Origin: Azadirachta indica | Taxonomy: Eukaryota > Streptophyta > Magnoliopsida > Sapindales > Meliaceae | Assembly (NCBI GenBank): GCA_022749755.1 | Contig: CM040452.1 | Span: 12,294,350 to 12,358,349, forward strand | DNA: 64,000 nt | Reading direction: 5' to 3' | Shown here: piece by piece, positions 1 to 10,738 of the stretch | How positions within the stretch are numbered: the first letter of the stretch is position 1 | Layout of the letters: every line of letters begins with the position of its first letter | Notes under the pieces: model-generated | The model's input: the letters and a program-made list of their open reading frames with translations, nothing else | What the model was told of the DNA's origin: nothing | The model's database searches: none | Position numbers and translations under genes: made by a program

Positions 1-658
1 GTGAGCATATCTTCCTTTTACATGATAACGACATTTATTGACATCATAATCTTGATATTTTACAACTTTAAATAGCAGTTCATGTGCTATCCACCGTAAG
101 TTCTTCGATATATTATTATTTGGATGACTTAACTCATGAGTTATCTGCACACATATAAGCATCATAAAAAATGGTTAATTTTGTATAGATGATTTATTTC
201 AGTATCTTAATATTAATACTAAATGTTAGCTAGCACTTACTTTATCACGCAACCAATAAATAAACATGTAGTTGTGCTCATCTTGTAACCACTTCTTTCC
301 TTTAAATTTTTTTTCGATGCTCTAGCCTTAATAGCTTTATATGTTCCCTATCATATAAAATAAAAAGTAATGTTATATATATGGCTTTAAACCTAGATAA
401 TTAATTTTCAAATAACAAATGAATGAAATTTTACAACTTAATATATGGTTAAACTTCATTTGTATTTTCTAATGCATATCGATGAACTTACTCCCATTGA
501 ATATGATCAATAGTCTCTACCTTACCTTCTAATAGTGGCCTACCAACAGAATCACTTTCATAAGCTTGATTAGATAGGATTTTAGTTGCATCTACATTAG
601 ATAAGTATTCTGTGCAAAACTCAATATCTTCTTTTGCAATGTAACATTCTGTAATACA

Positions 659-1134
659 TCATTCTAGACGATTATGATTCCTCACATAGCCTTTCAAAGC
701 TTTCATGAACCGTTCAAATGGGTACATCCATCGCAGATAAACTAGTCCGCATAGTTTAACTTTTCTAACAAGATGCACTGTTAAATGAACCATTATATCA
801 AAAAATGACAGAAGAAAATATTTTTCAAGTATATATAAGGTCAACACAATACTAGTTTGCATTTCATCAACTTTTGCCACATCCACTGCTTTTTGCATAA
901 CATATTAAAAAAGAAGCAAAATCTAGTAATTGCAAATCTGACATGCTTAGCTAACACAGAGCGGATTGCCACAGACAATAATTGTTGCATCAATGTATGA
1001 TAGTCGTGAGATTTTAGACCACAGAGTTTACAATTTTTCATTGAAACAATATTTCTAAAATTTGATGAGTATCTTTCTGGAACCTTTGCATTAAATAACG
1101 TCTTACAAAATCTTCTTTTTTCATCTGTAAACAT
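659..1134 (-). pseudogene. CACTA transposase C-terminal half (DUF4218 domain)
   Basis: Two overlapping frames together encode the DUF4218 region. The upstream one (841-1134) has 'LKSHDYHTLMQQLLSVAIR' and 'AITRFCFFFN'. The downstream one (659-898) has 'SFFDIMVHLTVHLV', 'WMYPFERFMKALKGYVRN'. In intact CACTA proteins these blocks are continuous, so a frameshift lies in the overlap near 841-898. The downstream YCIAKEDIEFC-like block continues to about 500 in the same orientation. Confidence 0.87.
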
Positions 1135-1470
1135 TATGTAACATGCTAGAAGTAAAAGTATCCCTTTGCTGTCTCTGTAGGTGCCAACTCATTCCTTAAC
1201 CCTATCTCTTTAAGATCTAATCGAGATGTAAGTCCATCTTTGGTTTTACCTGGAATGTTCAATAGTGTACCAACTATGTTATCACACACATTTTTCTCAA
1301 TGTGCATAACATCTAAAATATGTCGAATATGAAAAGATTTTCAATATTCTAACTAAAAAAAGAATGACTTTTTCTTCCGATAACTTTCAGTACTACCATT
1401 AGAACTTGTAACATGATGTTTGCAATTTTTTTTAATATTTCTTTACTTGTTAATGGTTTTGGAGTTTTTC

Positions 1471-1683
1471 TTAATTCTTGTTCACCATTAAAGGCCTTTT
1501 TTGCTTCCTATATGAATGATGTGGAGGCAAAAATCTTTTATAACCCATATAAGACATGTTTTTACCGTGTTTCAACATGCAATAATCGGTTTCTTCACTG
1601 CATACTGGACATGCATAATATCCTTTCACTGTATGCCCGGATAAATTGTCATACGCTGGAAAATCATTTATTGTCCATAGCAA
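1471..1683 (-). pseudogene. CACTA transposase core fragment (Transposase_21/Tnp2)
   Basis: The 70-codon open stretch begins MLWTINDFPAYDNLSG and continues with a CPVC motif, a KHG element and 'MGYKRFLPPHH'. These match the Tnp2 core consensus 'LWTINDFPAYGNLSGWSTKG..ACPVC......L..G.K..YMGHRRFLP..H'. It belongs to the decayed transposase spanning 1-2833. Confidence 0.88.
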
Positions 1684-2623
1684 TATTGCTCTTGACTTGA
1701 AGTGTTCTTTACGATATGCATCATATGCCGAAATACCTTCCTCCTACAGTTGTTTTAAATCATCAATCAGTGGCTATAAATAAACATCAATGTTGTTTCC
1801 AGGTTGTTTGGGCCTAGATATCAATAAAGTTATCATCACAATAGGCCAATAACTATACCTACTATTAAGAGAATTATGTGGGTTAATTCTATTAGCTGCA
1901 AGTGCAAGTCGAAGGTTTCTTGGAATCAATAGCAATATCTATCTAAAAGTTATCAACTAGCCTTCATGTTGGGGAATCACAAAGATGTCATAGCATACCA
2001 TCAATTTCCCTCACATTAGCATGTCATGTCAAATTCTTTGCTGTTTCTGCACTTTGAAATATTCTTCTAAATCGAGGGATCGATGAAAAATACTGTAAAA
2101 CCTTGGCGGTTACACCGTTCTTTGGCTCGGTTGAATTCTTGTTAAGCTTCCATCTTTACACTCCACATTGAGGACATATAGTTGTATCTTGAAACTATTT
2201 TTTGTGTAATATACAATCATTCGGATAAGCTTGTATCTTTTCATATTCCATGCCAAGTGTATTAAGTTTCTTATTTACTTCATACATTGATAAGGGCAAC
2301 TTATTATTACTTGGTAACATGTCAGCAAATTATTTCAACAAATCAAAAAAACATTGGTCAGAAAATCTATATTTTGCTTTTAAGTTGTACAACTTTACCA
2401 AAACACATAATTTTGTATATTTTGTACAATCAAAATACAATGGCTTCTCAGCATCATCTAATAATTTCTGAAAAACTTCTGGATTACTAGTACAATCATC
2501 TTGTGCAACATGCACCATCTCTGTAGTATTGTCTATCCCATCATCATTACCATAACATTCAAAACATGATTGCTCCACATTTGGTATATTTGCCCCATAA
2601 TCACATGATTCTCCATGCCAAAT

Positions 2624-2833
2624 CTATTTGCGATAACTTTTATCAATACCATTAAAAAATAAATGCTCTTTTATCTCCATAATAGTGTGCACTTTGAAAT
2701 TGCCACACTTTATGCATGGACAATGTATGGCATTAGGATTCCTTGAATGACGTAATACAAATTTTAAGAAATTATCTACGCCTTCTACAAATGCATGTGA
2801 TCTCCTATCCATAGTCATCCAAGATTTATCCAT
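2624..2833 (-). pseudogene. CACTA transposase N-terminal domain (Transpos_assoc type)
   Basis: An open stretch of 69 codons starts with MDKSWM and carries the CPCIKCGN zinc-binding block at about residues 38-45. This is the standard opening of CACTA Tnp2-type proteins ('MDKSWM...R.S..Y..GV..FL.FA...CPC..C.N'). The ATG at 2833 is the likely original start. The frame closes about 70 codons later, and the next recognisable part of the same protein lies further left at 2330-2578 in another open stretch. It is the best preserved end of the decayed transposase. Confidence 0.85.
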
Positions 2834-3928
2834 TCTGAAAGTATAATCACTAAAAAGTGTTAATACACATTATTTCTAATTTATGACAATATATTTTTAT
2901 ATTAAAGATGATATTAGAGACTTATAGAAAGGACCAAGTTGCTGTCGTAGTGCTAAAAACCAGTGGTGAGAAGCTTAAGTGCTAGAGACCACTAGAGGAG
3001 AAAGATTAATTCCGGTAACAGTAAATAAATGCAGCATAATTAGCCAACATCAGTTCCCAGCAATAGCAAAACCAAAAGCAAAAACACAGCAGCAGCCACA
3101 AATAACAGAAGCATAGCAGCCAAATACATAGCAGTTACTAAAAAAAATTGTAAGTCAGAGAATCAATTGCATCCTTAGAGAACTGGTTGAAGATATCCGA
3201 GAGTAGTAACTCCAAAGAGTAACCAACAAAACATCAGTAGAGGAGAAGCAGAACAACAAATCAGTTACAATAGTAGAAAACATATCTCAGCAACAAAAAG
3301 CTCATAACAGAACCAGCAACATAGAGTGACAAGCAATAGTTAGAGCTGGAAAAACTATTGCAATTATGAAATAGCAAAATCCATCAAAACAGAATAATTT
3401 TAGTTTTAATTTTATATTATATTATTAATATTATAATAATTTTTTTTTATATTAATTACCTTTAATAATTAATATTATAATTTTATTATCTTTTAATAAT
3501 TATGTTTCTAACTTTTTTTGTTTAATTATTATTTAATATTCAAATTTGGCTACTCGATTTTAATGTCTAAGTAAGAATATTCAATCAAAAGGTAGAAAGA
3601 GAGAATAGTTTATTTTTCATTAGATTCCAATATATATACAACAAACATAATCAAAACAAAAAAGAAAGAAAAAATGTTCTACTACTCATTAGCTATAATC
3701 ATTAAATTACATAATAATAAAATATTGACAATCTCTTTGTCCGAATCTTCTCTTTCTAAAACAAAATTTTTTAATCAAGCCATCAATCTCTTTGTCCGAT
3801 AATTCCATTTCCAAATCTCAATCCCAAAGCCCGCTTTTATTAGTTGACCAACTAGCAAAAAATTTCCCTCTTCAAAGACAATTCTCTCAATTCCTCAATC
3901 AATCTCTGTTCTTTTACTGATTCTTCCC
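2834..3928. other. No gene; possible CACTA 5' end and AT-rich spacer
   Basis: No coding sequence is recognised. At 2944-2952 the plus strand reads GTCGTAGTG, so the minus strand starts CACTACGAC. This could be the 5' terminus of the CACTA element whose transposase starts only about 120 bp away, but no partner terminus is in the window. 3020-3320 is rich in CAG/ACA words. 3400-3760 is nearly pure A+T. Confidence 0.5.
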
Positions 3929-4630
3929 AAGTTGGTGCAATACACAATTGCCTTTGGTGGGCAGAAGTTACACAACTGTATTAAAAATGCCTATGCCAAG
4001 GGAAATATTAGGATGGTAGCTACAGAGTTTGAAATTGCTACTATGACAGTTAAGAATAAGAATACTTGTAGATGTGTGAAGTTGGGTAGGTTTATGCTTG
4101 GGCAGATGAATTTAGATGTGGTATGTTGAACTTGCAATTAGAGGTTTGGATTTGTGCTTTGGCAGATGAATCCAAATATGTGGTATGTTGAACTTGTAGT
4201 TGGAGGTGTGGATTTTTGCTTTGGCAGATGAATTTAGATATGTGGTATGTTGAACATGAAGTTAGAGGTAATAAGGTTTATGCTTGCTATAATGGCAAGC
4301 CCGTTTGGGGGCATACACTTAGGGTTAGTGCCCACACTTTTGAAAGGCCGATGAGACCCTTGATTTGAGCACTTCAGGTGAAGTTTTGTGTATTAATTTT
4401 AGAGCTCAAAATCAGCTAATTGATATTTTATGAGATATTTGCTTACTTTCAAATGCATGTGGTTGGTAGATCTATTTTCGGGTCTTGATCCAAGGAAAAT
4501 AGGTAGTATGTTTGCTTATGCAAGGTGCATAGGGGAGAAGCAGATTAATGATGAGGATTGCTTCATCTTTAAGTTTTGTGCTGATCCTTTGGAGACTATT
4601 AATAATAATAAGTTTTATTTTATAACACCT
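3929..4630 (+). pseudogene. DUF620-family pseudogene (fragment)
   Basis: Three blocks match the plant-specific DUF620 family, whose function is unknown. Block 1 is 'FGGQKL.N.I.NAYA.G...MVATEFE.AT..VKN' (3932-4085). Block 2 is 'LGQMN...WYVEL..GG.KVYACYNGKPVWGHT' (about 4094-4370). Block 3 is 'GLDPRKIGSMFAYARCIGEKQINDEDCFIFKFCADP' (about 4475-4600). The second block ends at ALQ followed by a gtgaag sequence that looks like a splice donor, and about 95 bp separate it from block 3. The copy therefore keeps an intron-like gap and is probably a gene fragment, not a processed retrocopy. In-frame stops, a triplicated 60-bp unit and an abrupt end at 4630 show it is dead. No promoter is evident. Confidence 0.8.
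4094..4275 (+). repeat. Three tandem copies of a ~60-bp unit inside the DUF620 pseudogene
   Basis: The word GGCAGATGAA recurs at 4101, 4161 and 4223, each followed by a similar TGGTATGTTGAAC block and a GTTAGAGGT-like end. The units are about 60 and 62 bp and differ by several substitutions. Each encodes the 'QMN...WYVEL' segment, which occurs once in normal family members. Confidence 0.88.
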
Positions 4631-6806
4631 TAATAATTAAATATTTATTAGTCCATTATAAATAAAATATAAATTTATTTGTTTTACAATATATTAATAA
4701 TTGCATATTAATTAGATACCATAGAATAAATAAAATAAATCATAAATAAGTATTAATTTATAAATAGAATATATTGTAGTATAATACTTATAATTGTATA
4801 AAATCATAAATATTGTACTACAATATTATAACAACTTAATATTTTTTTATCTTACAAAAAAAAAATAAACTACAAATAAATATATTATTATATAAATAAA
4901 AGATATTTTAATTTAGTACTATTTATAATTATTATATTTTATTTGTAATGTATTTATAATATTTAATTATCTTGTCGCTTTCTCTTAAGCAAGAATCATG
5001 TTTAAAAAATAATATATTTTTTTGGTTAAAAGAGTAGTTACGTATTTTATTGTAGTCTCATTAACTTTTTTAGTAAAAAATAAAATAAAATCTAATGATT
5101 ATAGATTTTTAATTTAAAATATAAATATATCTTTAACTTTTTGACTTTAATTAACTAAAATAAGAGATTCTCAAAAAATTATTTTTATGCACATGCCCCA
5201 TTTTTTTTGACTTGTGCTGTCCTTTTTTTTTCGACTTGGGTTATCCTTTATCTTTCACTTCTCTCATTTCTTTTTTTGTTAAATGAAAAATGACATTTTA
5301 GTCTCTGTCTTTCTGCCTTTCTTTCTTCCAATGCACAACAAACAATTAGATATGTATTTAATAATATATCTATTTATATTATATATTTTGAATTTTAATT
5401 GGTGATAATCATATAAAAGTAAAAAGCCATAACCCTAAACTCTCTCCCTTATATTTTCTTTTTCTCTCATAGTCGTCGCCCTCACAGCCTCTCTCTCCCA
5501 CTCCTTTCTTGTTTTTCTCTCTACACTCACTATATTGCTATTATTTACAAGTGAAATTAACAGGTATCATATGTTTAATTACGTAAATTTGATATTATTT
5601 ATTTAATTATGTAGTTATTTATTATTATTTTTGTTTATTTATTATTATAGATATCATATCCACGTATTTTGTTAATGATTTTTAATAGATAGATAATAGG
5701 ATATTTTGATTGATTTAATTTTTTATATTCATATAATTCCATATCATTTGAGTTTACTAAATTTTTACTTTGAATTTTCCATTTTCTTCTTAGGAAAGGT
5801 GCATTTGATTAAAATATTATTTAAAAACAAATATGCCACTTGAGTTTGAGTTTATTTTCCTAATTTACTGTTTTTTTGTCTTTATATGGCTGTTAATTAT
5901 TGTGATCATGATGCATTATTCAAGAGGTAAGATCAATTTACATATTATATATTACTTTGATTATTTTTAAATTTTATTTATTTTTTTTATTATCACTAAA
6001 GTTCATTTTGTATTTCTTAATATATTTTACAATTTGGGAAAAAAATGTCTACTTGAGAAGGAACTGATGAGTTGTTCGTATTCGACTATTTTTGCACTTC
6101 TTCATTTTATAAGTTAGTGCAAGTATATTCTTACTTTTATAACTTCTACCTTTTTAAATTATGTTTTTACAATGGTTTAAAAAATAAAATAAATTATGTT
6201 TTTCATTTATTACAAAATCCACTCATTGCACACATCCTACTTTCATTATTCTTTACTTGCTTTGTGCTTTATATATGTATATCACTTAATTTTACACAAC
6301 TTTTATGTTAATTTTTAATAATTCAATTTATACATTTTTAAGTATTAAAATTAATTTAATATATATAATCACTCATCATTAATATATTTTAACTAATGCA
6401 TAAATAATCTTAACTATTTAAGATTAAAAGTTTGCCTCAAGGTTTTTATTTGTATGATTAAATCAAATTCAAATTAATGCTAATTTTTTGAACTTATTTT
6501 ATGGTAGAAGGAGTTTTTATTAAAATAAAAGATATGGGATGACAATATTTTCGTCCCTAAACATTAAATAAATAATATACAGTTTTGTTATTTTTTCTAT
6601 TTTAACATTTTAGTCCATTAAGCAAAAGAATATAGGAAAATTATAACTAATGGGCACTAAATTGTAAATATTAATAAGATAACATTTTTTTGTTATTTTA
6701 TTAAAGTTTAGGAATCAAAATTTTATTATTCTATTAAGATATGTAACTAATTAAAATTTTTAAATAGGTATATAAAAATTTTTAGGATTATACTTTAAAC
6801 ACAAGA

Positions 6807-6835
6807 GGGGGGGGGGGGCCTGGGGGGGGGGGGGG
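6807..6835. repeat. Paired G homopolymers (G12-CCT-G14)
   Basis: Two uninterrupted runs of 12 and 14 G separated by CCT sit in DNA that is otherwise about three-quarters A+T. The block could fold as a G-quadruplex, or it could be a sequencing or assembly artefact. Confidence 0.9.
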
Positions 6836-6993
6836 TCCTCTAAAGTTCAATTTTAGAACATTATCAACTTTGGGCAACTTTTAAAACTTACATTAACAAC
6901 ACAAGAAGCCATTTTTTGAGTTGCTTCTAATTTGTTCAAATTAGTACACATTTGATTATTAATTAATAATATAAAGAAGAAAAAATCAAGTCT

Positions 6994-6996
<3 letters not shown>

Positions 6997-7025
<29 letters not shown>
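6997..7025. repeat. (AT)n microsatellite
   Basis: Perfect AT dinucleotide run of about 29 bp, seen directly. Confidence 0.95.
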
Positions 7026-7028
<3 letters not shown>

Positions 7029-7263
7029 AATATTTAGTTCAAGAATTAGCCAAGTCAAAAATATTGGGGGTTATGGGTTATGGTTGTTTGATAGGCTTGA
7101 AATGAAATGTCTTTTATTTATAAAAAGTAAACAAATAATTGTTATTTTAAGTTAAAGAGTAATAATTTTTAAACATTATCATTATGTAAAAATATTTTAA
7201 TTATTTTGTATTGTCAATTTTTTTCAGTCAATTGTTAGGAAAAGAAGAAATTAGAATCATAAA

Positions 7264-8015
7264 ATGGACAATAGTGGTGTCGGTACAGTTCGAAGAGTTG
7301 TAAGGATCTCAATCACTGATCACGATGCGATGGACTCCTCTAGCAATGAAGATGGAGAGTTCTCCCACCGCCATAATCTATGGCGCCACTATGTGAATGA
7401 AACATATATCGAACTCACTCCAGTAAGAATAGTAATACTGCTGTCCTCGCTAATAACAAGAAGAGAATCTCAATGGATGCTTCAGTATGTCGATGACCAA
7501 TTAAAGAGTTTTGTGGCATATGGCAGCAGCCTTAGAGTAGATGGGCTGCTGAGATTAAACATAGAGGGGTACGATTATGGTTTGGAACTTATGATATAGC
7601 CGAAGAAGCCACGAGAGTTTATGACAATACAACTATTAAGCTTAGGGGTCCTAACACTTTAACAAACTTCTTAACACCAACCCTTCAAAAAGTCAAGCAA
7701 AAAAGAGTAAGACCAAGGAATCCAGACAAATCAATAGTACAGGGTGATGAGTCTAATAATTTTTCAAAGTCAACTTCTGTTCTCAATTTTCAGACTCATT
7801 GCAGTAAAGAAACAGAAAAAGAAAAAACATTAATGAAACCTGCTGATAAACCAACAACAATAGTTCAAGAGTTTCAAGGAGAGACAACAAATTTATCATT
7901 TGATGTTTTGGACGATTGTTTGTCTCAGGACATTTCATTTTTCGAAGAGTATTTCTACAACATTCCGACTCTAGACCTGTCATTTTTGGATGACAACATC
8001 GATTTTCTAAGATAA
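7264..8015 (+). pseudogene. Cytokinin response factor (CRF)-type AP2/ERF pseudogene
   Basis: The first frame (from ATG 7264) gives 'RRVVRISITDHDAMDSSSNEDGE', then 'HYVNETYIE', which is the CRF-specific N-terminal domain. Near 7420 the reading frame shifts. The next frame runs through the AP2/ERF domain ('IKEFCGI', 'RWAAEI', '[20 protein letters not shown]', '[10 protein letters not shown]') and stays open to the stop at 8013-8015. The AP2 domain contains a TGA after MDASVCR and a TAG where a conserved tryptophan of the DNA-binding sheet (QRPWGRW type) should be. Intact members are intronless nuclear transcription factors of cytokinin signalling that bind GCC-like boxes. Three disabling changes make this copy non-functional, although the acidic C-terminal region (MKPADKP... 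to [10 protein letters not shown]) is uninterrupted. Confidence 0.87.
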
Positions 8016-8924
8016 TATTTAATAGAGTACGAATAGTTGTTAACTAATAATATTATCATAGTTATATTTGAATTAGAAATTTGGTTTACTTGTAATTAAT
8101 TCTCCATGGTCATGAAACTATCAGACTATGCTTTGTTGCATTTTGTACTTCTCTAGTTCTTGAACTTGGTCCAAGATAATTTTTCACAAATTCAGTTTAT
8201 TATTTACATTCATGTTAACGAACTTTTATCATAATAATGTTAGTTCACAAGCTGTAATTAGTTTTATGCTAGCTCCAGATTTGCAGCTTATGTCTTGAGT
8301 AAGGATCTAGACAAACCATTGCTTGATCGAAGAGAATTTCAATCATTAGGGAATTAATGTGGTAAGCTCTACAAAAAAATTTTAAATTTTAAACATTAAT
8401 TAAAATATAAATATTAACGGAATGATTGTTTTTATTTGTAATATTTCAATATACATGTAGGAATTAGTAATTTGACATTATATTATAATTATATAAATTT
8501 TATATATAAATCTAATATATATGCATTTACTATTCAAAGTCTACCATTACAGCATTGGACAAATTAGTAACAGATTAAAAATAAAAGTAAGGTTACTGTT
8601 TAAGGACTGGTTCAATATAATGAACAATATTTCTTAGTTACTATTCACTAACTTTAAGTATATATGGCAAATAAGATATAGACCTTCATTGTATTGCTTA
8701 AATGACATCTACATTCTTAATTCAAAAAAAATTATAAAATACATCTTTTTTGTTAAATTTTTTGTTAAAATTCATTGTTGACTCCATATTAACTATTTAA
8801 TGACAAAAATATTCTTATAACATTTATTTGACCAATATAATGACATAAATATTTTTTTTCAATTTTTAGTTAATTTTATTAGTTAAATAAAATAGTTATA
8901 TCAAAATAATTTAATTTCAATTAA
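8016..8924. other. Non-coding AT-rich spacer
   Basis: No open reading frame with recognisable content, no RNA gene and no repeat structure that I can support. Confidence 0.5.
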
Positions 8925-9712
8925 AAAATAATAATTTAACTTATTTTGATAACTGTATAAAAACACACTTATCATTTACTTTTTAATTTGATTTATTTAT
9001 TTAATCCTCTACTTATATTAATATTTAATGTCTTTTGGTTATATTTTTTGTAGATGACAAGAGAATTGGCTATTCAAAACGAATTTAACTCAAAATAATT
9101 GAATTCAGGTAAAAAATGATGACTTTCAGGAATCAAAACATAAGAAAACTATAGACCAAAACGCAAGTTATTAGGGGACGTAAGTGCAAAGTTAAGTGGA
9201 TCTATTTGCAAGGTTTTCAAACCTCGTAGTCGGCTTTGCATGGCGCGAACGCGCCATGGCCCTTGCTTCTGTGGAGCATGCATTGCATAATGCATGACGC
9301 GATTGCGCCATTAACAGCACAGCCACGCCACCTCTTTAATCGTACTCACTCCCACACGCGGTTTTTGGTGCCCCAACACCCATTGCAATCAATTAAAAAA
9401 TAAAAGTTCAATTTATTTTAATGAGTGTATCAAAACAAACTTATCATTTACTCTTTAATTTGATTTGTTTGTTTAATTCTATTCTAACATCAATATTTCA
9501 TGTTTTTTTGTTGTATTTTTTGCAGATCACGAGAGAATTAGCCATTCAAAGCAAATTTGATTCGAAATAATTGAATTCAACTTGAAAATGAAGACGTTCG
9601 AGGACGAAAACGTAAGGAAAATACGGACCCAAATATAAGTCACTAGCGAACCTAAGTGTAAAGTTGAGGAGACTTATTTGCAAGATTTTTAAACCTTTCA
9701 GGTCAGCTTTTC
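8925..9712. repeat. Direct duplication of a ~315-bp segment, 472 bp apart
   Basis: Copy 1 (about 8925-9240) and copy 2 (about 9397-9712) share a series of words in the same order. They include TTATCATTTACT, ATTTTTTG(T/C)AGAT, AGAGAATT(G/A)GC(T/C)ATTCAAA, AATAATTGAATTCA, CCTAAGTG-like and TATTTGCAAG. TTATCATTTA starts at 8969 and 9441. The copies are diverged and separated by a GC-rich block. The arrangement resembles duplicated leader or LTR parts of a retroelement, whose ORF follows at 10.7 kb. Confidence 0.75.
9239..9258. repeat. Perfect GC-rich palindrome
   Basis: CATGGCGCG, AA, CGCGCCATG: 9-bp arms around a 2-base loop, at the start of a GC-rich block (9239-9365) that also contains ATGCATTGCATAATGCATGA. 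It is striking against the AT-rich background. Confidence 0.9.
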
Positions 9713-10738
9713 AATGATTATGTGTTTTTTTTTTTTTTGTAGGTGGAAAATTTTTACAAGTTTAAATCCAAACTAAAGAAGTTAGGGAGAAAGATGAAGA
9801 GAGAAAAGAAAGAGAAGAAAAAAGAAAAGAAAAAGAAAAAAAATGTAAAAATGTAAAAATGAAAAAAAAAAAAAAAACAAATAAAATGGGCTTGCTTCTT
9901 GCGTGCACAGGCGCACACGCATCACAGATTGCGTGGCTACGCAGTCGTGCCGCGCTTAGCAGAAAGTGGGCGCGCAGGTAGAATGCTTGGCATGCCCGCA
10001 AGCACATTGGAGCGCCGCGGCCCCTTCCTTTCTACCTTAACCAAATATAATTCCCCTCTTCGGTTTTGTTTCCAATTTTTCCTCTTCCTCCAAGACAAAA
10101 ATAAAACACTCCCTCTTTTTCACTCTTCACCCAAAGTCAATTACTACATCATTCACTATCCCAAATACCAAATTTCAAAATTATAAGACCATTGTACATA
10201 TTTTCTTACCAAATTTAAACAATCAATTATCTACAATCCCCTAACATAACAAGAATTTGAAAAAGTGTAGTGAGAGTAAGGAATTCAATCCCAACATTGT
10301 ATTTTCACACCAATTTCAAGTAAGTTCTCACTAGTGTGAAATTTGTTCTTTCAATTGTACACTTGTGGAGAAATATTGAAGAGTGTAATGTTAATGGAAA
10401 ATGAAAGTATTTGATTGTTGATTTTTTGTAGAATTTGTTGTGAGTATTGTAGAGAAATTAGTATTTTGGAAGTGTTTCAGTGAATTTTGGCATAGTAATT
10501 TTAAGTTTAATAGTTGGAAAACACTTAGAGGGTGCTTTAGGAGTAAAGTGCAAGATAGAAGGTAGTAAAAGTGTGCATTCCAAGTGTTCGGTAATTTACC
10601 TAAAAGAATACTTGGAGTAAAATGACATAAAAAAAGGGGAGTTTTTCACAAGTTTCATCATTTTTTGATAAAAGAAAATTTGTTTCATGTGAAGCCGAAT
10701 AGAAGTTTATTAAATTTCAACAAGATGGAAAAGCATTA

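Larger units (their letters stand above)
1..2833 (-). pseudogene. CACTA (En/Spm) transposase, decayed, cut by window edge
   Basis: Minus-strand fragments occur in the canonical order of a plant CACTA transposase. They are an N-terminal transposase-associated zinc-binding domain (2624-2833), the Tnp2 catalytic core (fragments from about 2580 down to 1340), the DUF4218 domain (about 480-1134) and a C-terminal piece (about 1-340) that reads like the conserved 'KKWLQDEHN...W.RDK' block. In-frame stops and frame changes separate the pieces, so no complete protein can be made. The family enzyme binds CACTA termini and catalyses cut-and-paste transposition in the nucleus. The gene runs leftward past base 1, so the 3' end of the element is not visible. 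The family call rests on motif recognition by eye and the domain order is clear. Confidence 0.9.
4631..7263. other. AT-rich intergenic DNA without recognisable genes
   Basis: I see no supported coding sequence. A pyrimidine-rich stretch at 5430-5530 (CCCTAAACTCTCTCCC... followed by TCTCTCTCCCACTCC) resembles a plant 5' UTR and could be the old leader of the CRF pseudogene downstream. This is conjecture. The stretch also holds a G-homopolymer pair and a TA microsatellite, listed separately. Confidence 0.5.

Noticed and set aside
5880..5935. Exon-like ATGGCTGTTAATTATTGTG... followed by a GTAAGA donor
   Set aside because: Only 14 codons, no following exon or family match; chance is likely.
9762..10186. 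Two overlapping open frames on opposite strands near 10 kb
   Set aside because: They arise from a purine-rich run and a GC-rich block; no domain or codon pattern supports them.
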